NCBI GenBank assembly: GCA_900556515.1 | Contig: USPH01000001.1 | Location: forward strand, 1-21,683 | DNA: 21,683 bases | From: an uncultured Collinsella sp. | GTDB taxonomy: Bacteria > Actinomycetota > Coriobacteriia > Coriobacteriales > Coriobacteriaceae | Reading direction: 5' to 3' | In this document: in pieces, positions 1 to 8,148 of the stretch | Position numbering within the stretch: position 1 is the stretch's first letter | Layout of the letters: each line of letters opens with the position of its first letter | Position numbers and translations under genes: made by a program | The notes under the pieces: generated by a model | Database searches by the model: none | What the model was told of the DNA's origin: nothing | The model's input: the letters and a program-made list of their open reading frames with translations, nothing else

Positions 1-16
1 TGTGTATAAGAGACAG
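1..16. other. Tn5/Nextera mosaic-end adapter remnant
   Basis: The first 16 bases, TGTGTATAAGAGACAG, are the last 16 bases of the 19-bp Tn5 mosaic end used in Nextera tagmentation libraries. The coding sequence of the neighbouring Pip gene is open right up to this junction and then stops having meaning. This is therefore best read as untrimmed adapter at a contig end and not as a biological transposon end. Confidence 0.93.
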
Positions 17-1619
17 GAATCGTGTAGAACGGCGCCATGGCCGAACCGTAGTTGCGGATCGGGTAGACCGGCTTGCGATCGAGCGCAACGGGGCCGGAAA
101 GCGACACGGCCAGCCCCTCGGGATCATTGCCGATCATCGTCTTGATCGTCGCCAGGTCGCCCGACATCAGGGCGCTGTCGAGCTCGTCCTTGAAGGCACT
201 GATCTTTTCCGACGCCTCACCCAGCTGATCGGAAGCCTTGTTGACCAGCTTTGCGGCCTTGGAGAGGCCCTTCGCCAGCGAGCCGGATGCGTCGGTCAGA
301 CCGTCTACGGCACCATCAAGGTCGCCCGAAATGCCGTCGAGCGAGTCCAGGATGCCCGAAACCGTCTTCTTGAGCTCCTTGGCCTTGACCGAGAACGTGG
401 AATCGTAGTCGGACTTGGCACCCGAGATGCCCGCCTTGGCATCGGCGATGGCCTGGTCGACCTCGGCACGCGTGTTGTTGGCCTCTGCCATGCTGTCAGA
501 AAGGGACTTTGCGGTCGCCGTCAGATCCTTAGCGTTGTTGCGGTACTCCGCTGCGATCCTGCCGAGCGACGTCGCGACGGACTTAAGGCCGTCTTTCAGC
601 TTTTCGTCACTCACTTGGTCAGCAAAGCTGCGGAGCTGGTCGGCCGTGGCATCGATATCGTCGGCACGGGTGTTGAGCGCCGCCGCGGCTTCGTTGAGCT
701 GGGACACCGTAAGGTCGACATGCTGGTTCGCCGCATCGAATGCCTTCGAAAGCTCGGCGGACACGTTGTCGAACGAGCCCGTGCTTCCGTCAATTGCGGC
801 GTTGATGGCGTCGTTAGCGGCCTTCAGCGCTTCCTTGGACTCGCTCATGCCGCTCTTGGCGTGCTCCATCAGCTGCTTGGTCGACTCATCGACCGTACCC
901 GTCTGCTGGAGCATACTGCCCGCCGACGTCAGCGAATCGGACGTAGAGCTCAAAATGCCCGCGAGCGAGGTCGCGCTGGCCTGAACGTCCTGCAGGTCCT
1001 CGACCGAATCGCCGAGCGTCGAGGACAGGTTGGCGATAAAGTTGCCGACCTGGTCGGTGCTCATGTAGTCGAGCAGGCTAGACACCGTCTTAAGGCCGAT
1101 GGTCGTGATGGTCTTGGTAAAGGTCTCGTTGACCTGGCTCTGAACGGCGCTCGAACCCTTCTCGGTCACGATCTGGGCGATGGCGTTGGCCTTCTGGTTC
1201 TCATAGAACTCGATATCGGCGTGCTTCACGTCGGTCGAGAAGAGCGTCATCATGTCGGCGCTAAACGTCTTGGGAATCACGACGGCAGCATAGTACGCGC
1301 CCGACTTGACGCCCTCGATAGCCTTGTCGCGATCGTTGAGCACGACCCAATCGAAGTTCTCGTTGCCGCGCAGGGTGGCGGTCACGTTTTCGCCCACGTT
1401 AATCTCGACGGGAATCAGGTCGCTCTCGTAGCCCTCGTCGGTATTGACCACGGCAATCTTAAGATTGCCGGTGTTGCCGTACGGATCCCAACTGCCGGCA
1501 ATGTTAAACCACGCATACAGGCATGGCACGACAATAAGGCCCATCACGACAATCATGCCGATCACGGAGCGAGACACGTTTTGGACATCGCGTTTAAACA
1601 GATGCAGGATGTTCTTCAT
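17..1619 (-). CDS. YhgE/Pip domain membrane protein, C-terminus cut by contig end
   Basis: Partial gene of about 534 codons with no stop codon in the window. The N-terminus begins MKNILHLFKRDV, followed by a hydrophobic helix and the YAWFNIAGSWDPYGNT motif typical of the YhgE/Pip N-terminal domain (phage infection protein family, related to ABC-2 type membrane proteins). A long Ala/Ser/Asp/Lys-rich, coiled-coil-like extracytoplasmic region follows. The frame ends at APFYTIP, which matches the place in the downstream-coordinate paralog just before its C-terminal membrane helices, so all of those helices are missing. The ATG sits directly after the TAA of the preceding gene, and AAAGGAGGTGAGG just upstream is a strong ribosome binding site lying inside that gene's end, so the pair is very likely translationally coupled. 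Family members are membrane exporters or phage-receptor-like proteins; the substrate is unknown. Confidence 0.9.
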
Positions 1620-4436
1620 TTATGCCTCACCTCCTTTGGAGTGCTTGCCGAGCGGAGCGGTTTCCCCGTCATCTGCAACCGCGTTGTCGATGCCCTCGAA
1701 TTTATGGTGCGAGCCGATATGCGGCAAACGGTCCGTGGGCTGGTCGCCGCCCTTGGCGCCACGCTCACTGGCGTTGAGGCCGAACATGCGACGGGCGGCA
1801 GGAATGGCTGCCGTGTGCTCGCGCATCTCGCGGCGCAGGTCCTCGTCCGAAAGCGCCGAGATACGCATCTGGGTATTGAGGCTCGCACGGATGTACTCGA
1901 TGTTGATGAGCCAGCCGCAGATGGCGATAACCGAAATGATCCAGATGACGAGCAGGATGATCTTGCCGTTATTGTCGATATCGAGCACCGTCGACAGCAC
2001 AAAGAGCAGGACCTGCACGCCTACCACGGCGGCGAAACCGCCCTTGATGTAGTACGGGTAGCGATGCTCAAACGCCACGGCATGATCGAGCAGCTCGCGA
2101 CGGTATGAATCGGAATCGAGCATGACGCGCATAGCGGTGCGCAGCGAATAGCGCTGGCGCGGCAGATCGTTGGACTCGCAAATCATCAGACCCGTCGTGG
2201 CAAGTTGCTTATCGAATAGCAGGTTGAGGTTGAGCAGCAGCGGACGCAGTTGCAGGCCAATGAAGAGCGCGACGATCAGGAACACGCCCAGGATGCACAG
2301 GTTAAACAGGTAGTTGAACGAGTACATGCCGCCGACCGTCTCGCGCAGCAGATTAATGCCGTAGGTAAAGGGCAGCAGCGGATGCAGCCACTGGAAGAAG
2401 CCAGGCATCATCTCGATGGGGTACATGCCCGACGAACCCGGAATCTGCACGATGACGAGGATGACGCCGATAGCCTTTCCGATGTGCTTAAAGGTGGTGG
2501 ACAGCGCATAGATGATGTTGACGTATGTGAACGAGATAGCGATACCGCCCAGCACAAAGAGTAGCGGGTTGACGCACTGCACGCCAATCACCAGGTCGCC
2601 CACCGTGACGATAATGGCCTGGAACGCGCCCAGAATTACCAGCAGCAGCCAACGGCCAAAGTAGCCCTGGCGCGCCGTAAAGGCACCGATGCCCTCGCGG
2701 TCGACCTCGAGCTTGTAAATAGCGATGAGCACGTAGCCGCCCACCCAAAGTGCCAGGTTGGTATAGAAGGGGGCAATGCCCGAGCCAAAGCTCTTGACCG
2801 GGTAAATCGACTTGGAGGTCAGCTCGACCGGAGATGCCATAAAGTCGGCAACGTCATCGACGTCGACGCCCATCAGCTCCGCCAAATCGCCCAAGGACTC
2901 CGAGGTCTGCAGCGCCGCGATGTCGTTAGCGGCGGTTGCGAGCTTGTCCTGGACCTTGGCAAGCGAGGTGTCGGTCTGGGCCAAGGTGGTCTTGGCCTGG
3001 CCGAGCGTGGCGTCAAGCTGCGAAAGCGTGCCGCGCGCACTTGCAATGGTAGGCGTGAGGCCCGATACGATACCCGTCAGGTCGCCCGAGACGGCGGCAA
3101 AGGAATCGAGTGCACTCGAGGCCTTCGGCAGCGCGTTTTGGCCCAAGTCCGTCTGGGCTTGGCCAAGGTTGTTCGCACCGGTCTGAATTGCGTTATTGAT
3201 AGCGTCGCTGGCGCCCGAGACAGCCGCGGCGTCATTCGCCATGGCGCTCGACTGCGCGGACAGGCCATCCTTGATGCTCTGCAGCTTCTCATTCTGCTCG
3301 CGGAGCGTATCGATGGTCGACACGATAAGCGCATCAACGTCCTCGGAGCCCGTCGATGTATCGTTGGCAAGGATCTGGAGATGTCCAATGACAGCGGTGT
3401 TGTGATCGATCGTAGCCTGGAGAGACTCGAGCGAATTGTCGATGCGGGTGGTCGTAGACGTGACCGTGCCCGTCAGCTTACCGATGGCGGCGTTCGCGGA
3501 AGCCGATGTCTTGGTGAGCGCAAGGCTACCCTCCGAGAGTGCCTTGGAAAGCGAAGTGATGGAATTGCCCGCCGTGGAACGAGCTTCGCCCAGCAGGTCA
3601 TTGCCCTGGGAGATCGCCTGCGTCAGCGACGGCGCCTGGCCCTGCAGGCCGGCGAGCGCTGCATCAGCCGAGGCGATGGCACCGCTCGTCTCATCGATGG
3701 CGGCATTCATATCGCCAATCGAATCGCGCACCTCGCCCAAAGTGTCGGATGCTTCGGACACCGAACTTGCCAGCGAATCCTGAGTCTGGGTCGCCTTGTT
3801 CTTAAGATCGACGCCTGCATCCTTGGCGATACCCGCCACGGTCTCGCCCACCGTAGAGACAAACTCCGAGTTGATCTGCTCCTCGATGGTGTTCGCACCG
3901 GTGTCGGTGACCTTGGGCGCAATGGCGCTCTTCTTCTCATTGACGTAGTACGTGAGCTTGGGCTGATGGTAGTTGCCGTCGAGCATCGAGACCAGGTTAT
4001 CCGAGAAATTCTTGGGGATCACGATCGCCGCATAGTACTCACCGCTCTCAACGCCCTCTTTAGCATCGGCGGCCGAGTTGACGAAAGTCCAGCCCAGCTG
4101 GTCGTTCTCCTTGAGCTGATCGACGACTTTGTCGCCCGCGTTGAGCTCGCCCACCAGGTCGTTTTGAGTGCCCTGGTCGTTATTGGCGATGGCAATCTTG
4201 ATGCCCTGGGTGTTTCCATACGGATCCCAGTTGGCCACGATGTTGTACCAGGCATACAGCGAGGGAATAACGCACACGCCAAGGGTGACCACCAAGGCGA
4301 CGGGGTTCACAAGCAGTCGCTTAATGTCGCGCTTAAAAATCGCAAAGGAGACCTTTGCATCGGATAGTTTGCTGCCGAGACTCACGCTTGGACCATCCAT
4401 CCTGTCGTTGAATCGAATCGTACTATCGATAACCAT
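1620..4436 (-). CDS. YhgE/Pip domain membrane protein
   Basis: Long membrane protein of 938 residues from the ATG at 4436. The N-terminal part has FKRDIKRLLVNP, a membrane helix, and SLYAWYNIVANWDPYGNT, the hallmark of YhgE/Pip proteins. The middle (roughly residues 200-520) is a long low-complexity coiled-coil-like region rich in Ala, Ser, Asp and Gln. The C-terminal third has at least five hydrophobic helices of the ABC-2 type, starting after APFYTNLALWVGGYV, then two further helices and a charged cytoplasmic tail. The family is tied to phage adsorption in Lactococcus and to envelope export elsewhere; a transported substrate cannot be named here. Start choice is uncertain: TTG at 4469, ATG at 4436 and ATG at 4400 are all in frame and none has a clear ribosome binding site. 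It is followed without a gap by a paralog, suggesting that the two proteins may work as a heteromer. Confidence 0.9.
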   Translation of the reverse strand: MVIDSTIRFNDRMDGPSVSLGSKLSDAKVSFAIFKRDIKRLLVNPVALVVTLGVCVIPSLYAWYNIVANWDPYGNTQGIKIAIANNDQGTQNDLVGELNAGDKVVDQLKENDQLGWTFVNSAADAKEGVESGEYYAAIVIPKNFSDNLVSMLDGNYHQPKLTYYVNEKKSAIAPKVTDTGANTIEEQINSEFVSTVGETVAGIAKDAGVDLKNKATQTQDSLASSVSEASDTLGEVRDSIGDMNAAIDETSGAIASADAALAGLQGQAPSLTQAISQGNDLLGEARSTAGNSITSLSKALSEGSLALTKTSASANAAIGKLTGTVTSTTTRIDNSLESLQATIDHNTAVIGHLQILANDTSTGSEDVDALIVSTIDTLREQNEKLQSIKDGLSAQSSAMANDAAAVSGASDAINNAIQTGANNLGQAQTDLGQNALPKASSALDSFAAVSGDLTGIVSGLTPTIASARGTLSQLDATLGQAKTTLAQTDTSLAKVQDKLATAANDIAALQTSESLGDLAELMGVDVDDVADFMASPVELTSKSIYPVKSFGSGIAPFYTNLALWVGGYVLIAIYKLEVDREGIGAFTARQGYFGRWLLLVILGAFQAIIVTVGDLVIGVQCVNPLLFVLGGIAISFTYVNIIYALSTTFKHIGKAIGVILVIVQIPGSSGMYPIEMMPGFFQWLHPLLPFTYGINLLRETVGGMYSFNYLFNLCILGVFLIVALFIGLQLRPLLLNLNLLFDKQLATTGLMICESNDLPRQRYSLRTAMRVMLDSDSYRRELLDHAVAFEHRYPYYIKGGFAAVVGVQVLLFVLSTVLDIDNNGKIILLVIWIISVIAICGWLINIEYIRASLNTQMRISALSDEDLRREMREHTAAIPAARRMFGLNASERGAKGGDQPTDRLPHIGSHHKFEGIDNAVADDGETAPLGKHSKGGEA

Positions 4437-4492
4437 TGTACGTAGGCGCTTTAGTGCCTCGCGGCACAATGGTGCTGAGTTTTGCGGGTAGC

Positions 4493-4528
4493 AATATACT
4501 ACGAAGATGAGTTAACGTACAGATGTAC
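4493..4528 (-). promoter_or_regulatory. Candidate promoter and operator of the Pip gene pair
   Basis: On the minus strand a TATATT hexamer (4493-4498) lies 57 bases before the ATG at 4436 and could be a -10 element. No good -35 is visible. Just upstream is the palindrome GTACAGATGTAC (4517-4528), with 5-bp arms around a 2-bp centre, at a position where a repressor could act. Both readings are pattern-based guesses. Confidence 0.3.
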
Positions 4529-4575
4529 AGTATCCTAAATTTCAGCAGGTCACAAAACCACAACCCGCACAAATA

Positions 4576-4604
4576 AATGATCCCTTGGGGACGGAGGGAT
4601 CATT
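4576..4604. repeat. Perfect 10-bp-arm hairpin (dispersed-repeat-like)
   Basis: AATGATCCCT at 4576-4585 and AGGGATCATT at 4595-4604 are perfect inverted copies around a 9-base loop (TGGGGACGG). The element lies between htpG and the Pip gene. It could help end htpG transcripts, but the sequence after it on the minus strand is only weakly T-rich. The tidy palindrome with a G-rich loop looks like a repetitive extragenic element. Confidence 0.6.
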
Positions 4605-4612
4605 CAAAAGGA

Positions 4613-4682
4613 AACGAGAGTGGAAAATCTCCCACTTCAAGCCCGCATTCGAGCCAAAAGTGGGAGATTATCCACTCTCGTT
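4613..4682. repeat. Long 25-bp-arm inverted repeat downstream of htpG
   Basis: Positions 4613-4637 and 4658-4682 are inverted copies matching at 24 of 25 positions, with a 20-base loop between them. The arms contain GAGAGTGG and CTCCCACTT blocks. It begins about 30 bases past the htpG stop codon and is followed on the minus strand by a second hairpin (4576-4604). It may act as a transcript-end stabiliser or a terminator without a T-tract. Its size and near-perfect symmetry fit a REP-like or MITE-like dispersed element better. Confidence 0.7.
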
Positions 4683-4712
4683 CTAATCTAGCTACGGTGC
4701 CGTATCCCCGAA

Positions 4713-6737
4713 CTACATCAAGTTGCAGACAGCCGCCGCGAAGGCCACGGGGTCCTCGGGGAGGATGCCCTCGACCAGCAGGGCCTGATCGTAGAGCAAG
4801 CCGGAGTACTGCTTGATCTTGTCGGCGTCGCCTGCCTTCTGGGCAGCGACAAGCTTGTCAAAGACCGGGTGCTTGGCGTTGAGTTCGAGCACGCGCTGGC
4901 TCTTGGGCATGCCGTCGGGCGCGCCCTCGGGTCCCTTCTGGAGCACCTTCTCCATCTCGAGCGAAAGTGGGCCCTCGGTGGTGATACAAGCGGGGGCATC
5001 GGTCAGGCGCGCGGAGACGGCGACTTTCTCGACCTTGTCACCGAGCGCCTCCTTCATAGCGCTAAAGAGGTCCTCGTTCTCCTTGGTGGCGTCCTCGGCC
5101 TCCTTCTTCTCGTCCTCGGTCGCCAGGTCAAGATCACCGGTCGCAACGTTCTTGAGCTCTAGATGACGATCCTCGACCTCGGGCTCGGCACCGTCGGCCA
5201 CAGCCTTCTCGGCAGCCTCGCGGGCAGCATCGTCCTCGTAGATCTTGGGCATATCGGCGGCAACGTACTCACGCATAGCCTGGAACGTGAACTCATCCAC
5301 ATCCTGCGTCAGCAGCAGCACGTCATAGCCGCGGTCGAGCACGCCCTTTACCACGGGCATCTTGGCCAAGCGCTCACGCGAGTCGCCGGCGGCGTAGTAG
5401 ATGGCCTTCTGATCCTCAGGCATGCCCTTGGCATACTCGGCCAGGGTAATCATCTTCTGTTCCTTGGCAGACCAGAACAGCAACAGGTCGGCGAGCTCAT
5501 CGGCCTTCATGCCATAGCTCGAGTAGATGCCGTACTTAAGGCCGCGGCCAAAGTTCTCAAAGAACTTCTCGTAGGCCTCGCGGTCGTTGTCGCGCATATC
5601 CTCAAGGTCGGCGGTAATCTTCTTTTCCACACGCTTGGCGATGGCCTTGAGCTGACGGTTCTGCTGCAGCGTCTCGCGCGAGATGTTGAGCGACACGTCG
5701 GCGGAATCCACGACGCCGCGGACAAAGTTGTAGTAGTCGGGCAGCAGGTCGTCGCACTTCTCCATAATCAGGACGTTGGAGCTGTAGAGCGACAGGCCCT
5801 TCTCGTAATCTTTGCTGTACAGATCGAACGGCGCGCGACCTGGCACAAACAGCAGTGCGTCGTACTCGAGCGTACCCTCGGCGTGGAAGCTGATGGTGCG
5901 CGCCGGATCGTCAAAGTCGTGGAACGTGGACTTGTAGAACTCGTCGTAGTCCTTCTGCTCGACATCGGAGCTGCGCTTTTTCCAGATCGGCGTCATGGAG
6001 TTGACGGTCTCAAGCTCCTGGTAGTCCTCGTACTCGGGCTTGTAATCGTCGCCGGCGTCCTCGGGCTTGGGTTTCTGGCGGCTCTTGGACACCATCATCT
6101 GAATCGGGTAGCGCACATAGTTGCTGTACTGCTGAATCAGGCTCTTGAGGCCCCACTCGGTCAGGAAGCGATCGTAGGTCTCGGCCTCGCCGTCGGCGTC
6201 GAGCTTCTCGTTCTCGCGCAGCGTCAGGATGACATCGGTACCGTGCTCGGCGCGCTCGCCGTCCTCGATGGTGTAGCCCTCAAGACCGTCGGATTCCCAC
6301 ACATGGGCGACATCCTCGCCGTAGGCGCGGCTGACGACCTTCACATGGCTGGCGACCATAAAAGCCGAGTAGAAGCCCACGCCAAACTGGCCGATGATGT
6401 CGACATCCGAACCCTGCTGCTCGGCGTTCTCGGTCTTAAACTCCTCGGAGCCGGAATGAGCGATAGTGCCTAGGTTGCGCTCGAGCTCCTCGGCGGTCAT
6501 GCCAATGCCGTTATCCGAGATGGTAATGGTGCGGGCGTCTTTATCAAAGGAGACGCGAATGGCCAGGTCGCCCTGGTCGATCTTGACGCTCGGGTCCTGC
6601 AGACTCTTAAAGTTGAGCTTGTCGACGGCGTCGCTCGCGTTAGAGATAAGCTCGCGCAGGAAGATTTCCTTATTGGTGTAGATGGAGTTGATCATGAGGT
6701 CGAGCAGTTTTTTGCTCTCGGTCTTAAATTGACGCAT
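4713..6737 (-). CDS. htpG: Molecular chaperone HtpG (Hsp90 family)
   Basis: Encodes bacterial Hsp90, a cytosolic dimeric ATP-dependent chaperone that remodels client proteins with the DnaK system. At 674 residues it is somewhat longer than the E. coli protein (624), the extra length lying mainly in an acidic Glu/Lys/Asp-rich stretch around residues 510-560. The N-terminal GHKL ATPase is clear: FKTESKKLLDLMINSIY, then ELISNASDA with the Mg-binding Asn33, DNGIGM with the adenine-contacting Asp75, and GQFGVGFYSAFMVA near residues 116-129 forming the lid and Gly-rich loop. The middle domain includes FDLYSKDYEKGLSLY and the catalytic-loop region SLNISRETLQQNRQLK. The ATG at 6737 follows AAAGGA at a good spacing. 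It stands alone, flanked by a hairpin-containing leader upstream and two inverted repeats downstream. No CIRCE or HAIR heat-shock operator was seen. Confidence 0.98.
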   Translation of the reverse strand: MRQFKTESKKLLDLMINSIYTNKEIFLRELISNASDAVDKLNFKSLQDPSVKIDQGDLAIRVSFDKDARTITISDNGIGMTAEELERNLGTIAHSGSEEFKTENAEQQGSDVDIIGQFGVGFYSAFMVASHVKVVSRAYGEDVAHVWESDGLEGYTIEDGERAEHGTDVILTLRENEKLDADGEAETYDRFLTEWGLKSLIQQYSNYVRYPIQMMVSKSRQKPKPEDAGDDYKPEYEDYQELETVNSMTPIWKKRSSDVEQKDYDEFYKSTFHDFDDPARTISFHAEGTLEYDALLFVPGRAPFDLYSKDYEKGLSLYSSNVLIMEKCDDLLPDYYNFVRGVVDSADVSLNISRETLQQNRQLKAIAKRVEKKITADLEDMRDNDREAYEKFFENFGRGLKYGIYSSYGMKADELADLLLFWSAKEQKMITLAEYAKGMPEDQKAIYYAAGDSRERLAKMPVVKGVLDRGYDVLLLTQDVDEFTFQAMREYVAADMPKIYEDDAAREAAEKAVADGAEPEVEDRHLELKNVATGDLDLATEDEKKEAEDATKENEDLFSAMKEALGDKVEKVAVSARLTDAPACITTEGPLSLEMEKVLQKGPEGAPDGMPKSQRVLELNAKHPVFDKLVAAQKAGDADKIKQYSGLLYDQALLVEGILPEDPVAFAAAVCNLM

Positions 6738-6767
6738 GTGCAGTCCTTTCGCGCTACCCCCGTCCGC

Positions 6768-6793
6768 AAAAAACGGCCCGGTCGCCCGAGCCG
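6768..6793 (-). terminator. Terminator-like hairpin in the htpG leader
   Basis: On the minus strand CGGCTCGG and CCGGGCCG form an 8-bp stem (one G-U pair) closed by a GCGA tetraloop and followed directly by six T. This is a textbook intrinsic terminator, ending 30 bases before the htpG start codon. It may end transcripts from the upstream GNAT gene. However, the only visible promoter-like sequence for htpG lies upstream of it, so it could instead be an attenuator in the htpG leader. Confidence 0.75.
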
Positions 6794-6822
6794 AATCGCA
6801 GACCTGCTATGTTCAGACTTAG

Positions 6823-6885
6823 ATTTTATAACCCATTAGCGCGCATATATACATACGGAATCGAAAAACTGTATGTCTAAGCGCT
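6823..6885 (-). promoter_or_regulatory. Candidate htpG promoter and upstream inverted repeat
   Basis: TATAAAAT on the minus strand (6823-6830) is a plausible -10 box, about 85 bases before the htpG ATG; no strong -35 is visible. Just upstream, ACATAC (6851-6856) and GTATGT (6871-6876) are inverted around a 14-base AT-rich spacer, with a second outer pair AGCGC/GCGCT (6838-6842, 6881-6885). This could be a regulator site. If the promoter is real, the transcript would carry the terminator-like hairpin at 6768-6793. Confidence 0.35.
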
Positions 6886-6902
6886 CCGATGCGCCAATTG
6901 CC

Positions 6903-6949
6903 AAGGAGCGTCCCCAACTGCCGGCAGAAAAGGAACGTCCCTATCTGCC
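6903..6949. repeat. Two imperfect direct repeats overlapping the GNAT stop codon
   Basis: AAGGAGCGTCCCCAACTGCC (6903-6922) and AAGGAACGTCCCTATCTGCC (6930-6949) match at 17 of 20 positions, 27 bases apart. The second copy contains the stop codon of the acetyltransferase gene, so its last residues are written in the repeat. Between the copies is the short palindrome CTGCCGGCAG. Confidence 0.65.
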
Positions 6950-7441
6950 ATCTACGCGCTTGGCCATCCAGACATGGGGCTGGCCCTCGTCTTCGTAATC
7001 TACCGGGGCGATTTGCGTGTAGCCCGCCTTTGCATAGAGCGGCAACACGTATTCCTGCGCATGCAGCTTAATAAGCTTAGCGCCGGCATCGCGTGCACAC
7101 GAAGCACTGGCCTCGACGATCGCACTCGCCAGTCCGCGACGACGCATAGCCGGCAGCACGGCGACGCGCCCCATAATGTAGATCTCCCCCGCCGCAACGC
7201 CTTCGTCCATGTCGCATGCCGGCAACACCGGGGCCTCTGCGTCAGCCACGCGCTCAAGCTCTTCGGGAAACACGCGCGAGCAACCGGCAAGCTCGCCGTC
7301 TGCATAGAGCGTCACATGAATGCAGTTCGGATCCTCGTCGATAGCGTCGAACTCATTCTCGTAGCCCTGCTCGTCCATAAAAACGACGCGGCGCACCAAC
7401 GCCGCGTCATCAAAACATCCCGTCTTAAGTTGAATATCCAT
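6941..7441 (-). CDS. GNAT family N-acetyltransferase (ElaA-like)
   Basis: Small cytosolic acetyl-CoA-dependent acetyltransferase of 166 residues. The acetyl-CoA-binding core is IMGRVAVLPAMRRRGLASAI (about residues 89-108), including the R-x-x-G-x-A pyrophosphate loop. It is followed by the LIKLHAQEYVLPLYAKAGY helix-strand and the ending DYEDEGQPHVWMAKR. That ending, with its acidic pair before G-x-PH, is characteristic of the ElaA subgroup. The acceptor substrate is unknown. The ATG at 7441 is chosen because AAAGGG sits 6 bases upstream; an in-frame TTG at 7459 overlaps that binding site and is unlikely. It lies 39 bases after the phosphatase gene and may be read through from the capsule-regulation operon. 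Its stop codon lies in a repeated sequence. Confidence 0.9.
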   Translation of the reverse strand: MDIQLKTGCFDDAALVRRVVFMDEQGYENEFDAIDEDPNCIHVTLYADGELAGCSRVFPEELERVADAEAPVLPACDMDEGVAAGEIYIMGRVAVLPAMRRRGLASAIVEASASCARDAGAKLIKLHAQEYVLPLYAKAGYTQIAPVDYEDEGQPHVWMAKRVDGR

Positions 7442-7480
7442 GGCTGCCCTTTCATTCAATGCGAACGTTAGGGACAGATA

Positions 7481-8131
7481 TTAGCGAAAATGAGCTCCGC
7501 GCACGCTAAACTTCGCGCGAGCCTTCGCCAGGCAGTCGTAATGACCCACGTTATGGGCATCGCTCGCGATGAAGCTGTACAGGTTCTGATCGAACAGGCG
7601 CTGTGCCGGCTTTTTCTCGCGACCAAAGCGACCGCCGGCAATAAAGTCCGCCGAAGCCTGCAGCTTGCAGCCCATATCGACCAGACGCTCCGCCACGCTT
7701 ACATCCTTTTGAACCGCACGATAGCGCTCAGGATGAGCGATGATCACCTGGTAGCCACGACACTGCAAATCGTAAATCGTGTTCTCGTACTCTCTAAACG
7801 CATACGCATCGGCATGCGTCGAAAGCTCGAGCAGAAACTCGTTGGTCCCATCGAAATGCAAGTGCTCCGCGGCATCGATACCAAGCTCAACGAGCTTTCG
7901 ATGGTTGACCTCGAAGCCCATCTGGAGCGGAAAACCGTCAGCGTTATCACGCAGCAGCTCAAAGGCATCCCACATCTTGTCGTAATCAAAATAGGGATCA
8001 CGGCAGTGAGGAGTGCAAACGATTCTGGTTACACCGGCCCGCTTGGCAGCCTCGAGCATCGCCAAGCTCTCATCGAGATCGGCGGCGCCGTCGTCTACAC
8101 CCGGCAAGATATGGCAATGAATGTCACGCAT
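7481..8131 (-). CDS. CpsB/CapC/YwqE-type PHP tyrosine-protein phosphatase
   Basis: Manganese-dependent protein-tyrosine phosphatase of the PHP superfamily (216 residues), which reverses autophosphorylation of the partner tyrosine kinase in capsule or exopolysaccharide control. Metal-site motifs are all present: DIHCHILPGVDDG at the N-terminus (His5, His7, Asp13), TPHC (His42), GFEV (Glu74), AHPERY (His133) and SDAH near the C-terminus (Asp191, His193). Length is a little shorter than the usual 240-255 residues, the C-terminal tail being brief. It is the last gene of a three-gene unit, 17 bases after the kinase. Function as a phosphatase follows from family and neighbours; a role outside polysaccharide control is possible because no biosynthesis genes are nearby. 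Confidence 0.93.
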   Translation of the reverse strand: MRDIHCHILPGVDDGAADLDESLAMLEAAKRAGVTRIVCTPHCRDPYFDYDKMWDAFELLRDNADGFPLQMGFEVNHRKLVELGIDAAEHLHFDGTNEFLLELSTHADAYAFREYENTIYDLQCRGYQVIIAHPERYRAVQKDVSVAERLVDMGCKLQASADFIAGGRFGREKKPAQRLFDQNLYSFIASDAHNVGHYDCLAKARAKFSVRGAHFR

Positions 8132-8148
8132 AGGTCAGCCTTAATCAA

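Noticed and set aside
1..16. Natural Tn5-type transposon end
   Set aside because: The sequence matches the engineered mosaic end at the very edge of the sequence, with no transposase or second end; library adapter is the simpler reading.
615..2108. Long plus-strand open frame (497 codons) opposite the Pip genes
   Set aside because: It is antisense to two clear membrane proteins, crosses their junction, is Arg/His/Val-rich with no recognisable motif, and is typical of shadow frames in GC-rich DNA.
5163..6473. Plus-strand open frame of 436 codons
   Set aside because: It lies wholly opposite htpG, whose Hsp90 motifs are unmistakable; no ribosome binding site or domain supports it.
6738..6940. 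CIRCE or HAIR heat-shock operator upstream of htpG
   Set aside because: Neither TTAGCACTC-N9-GAGTGCTAA nor a CTTGAGT/ACTCAAG pair is present.
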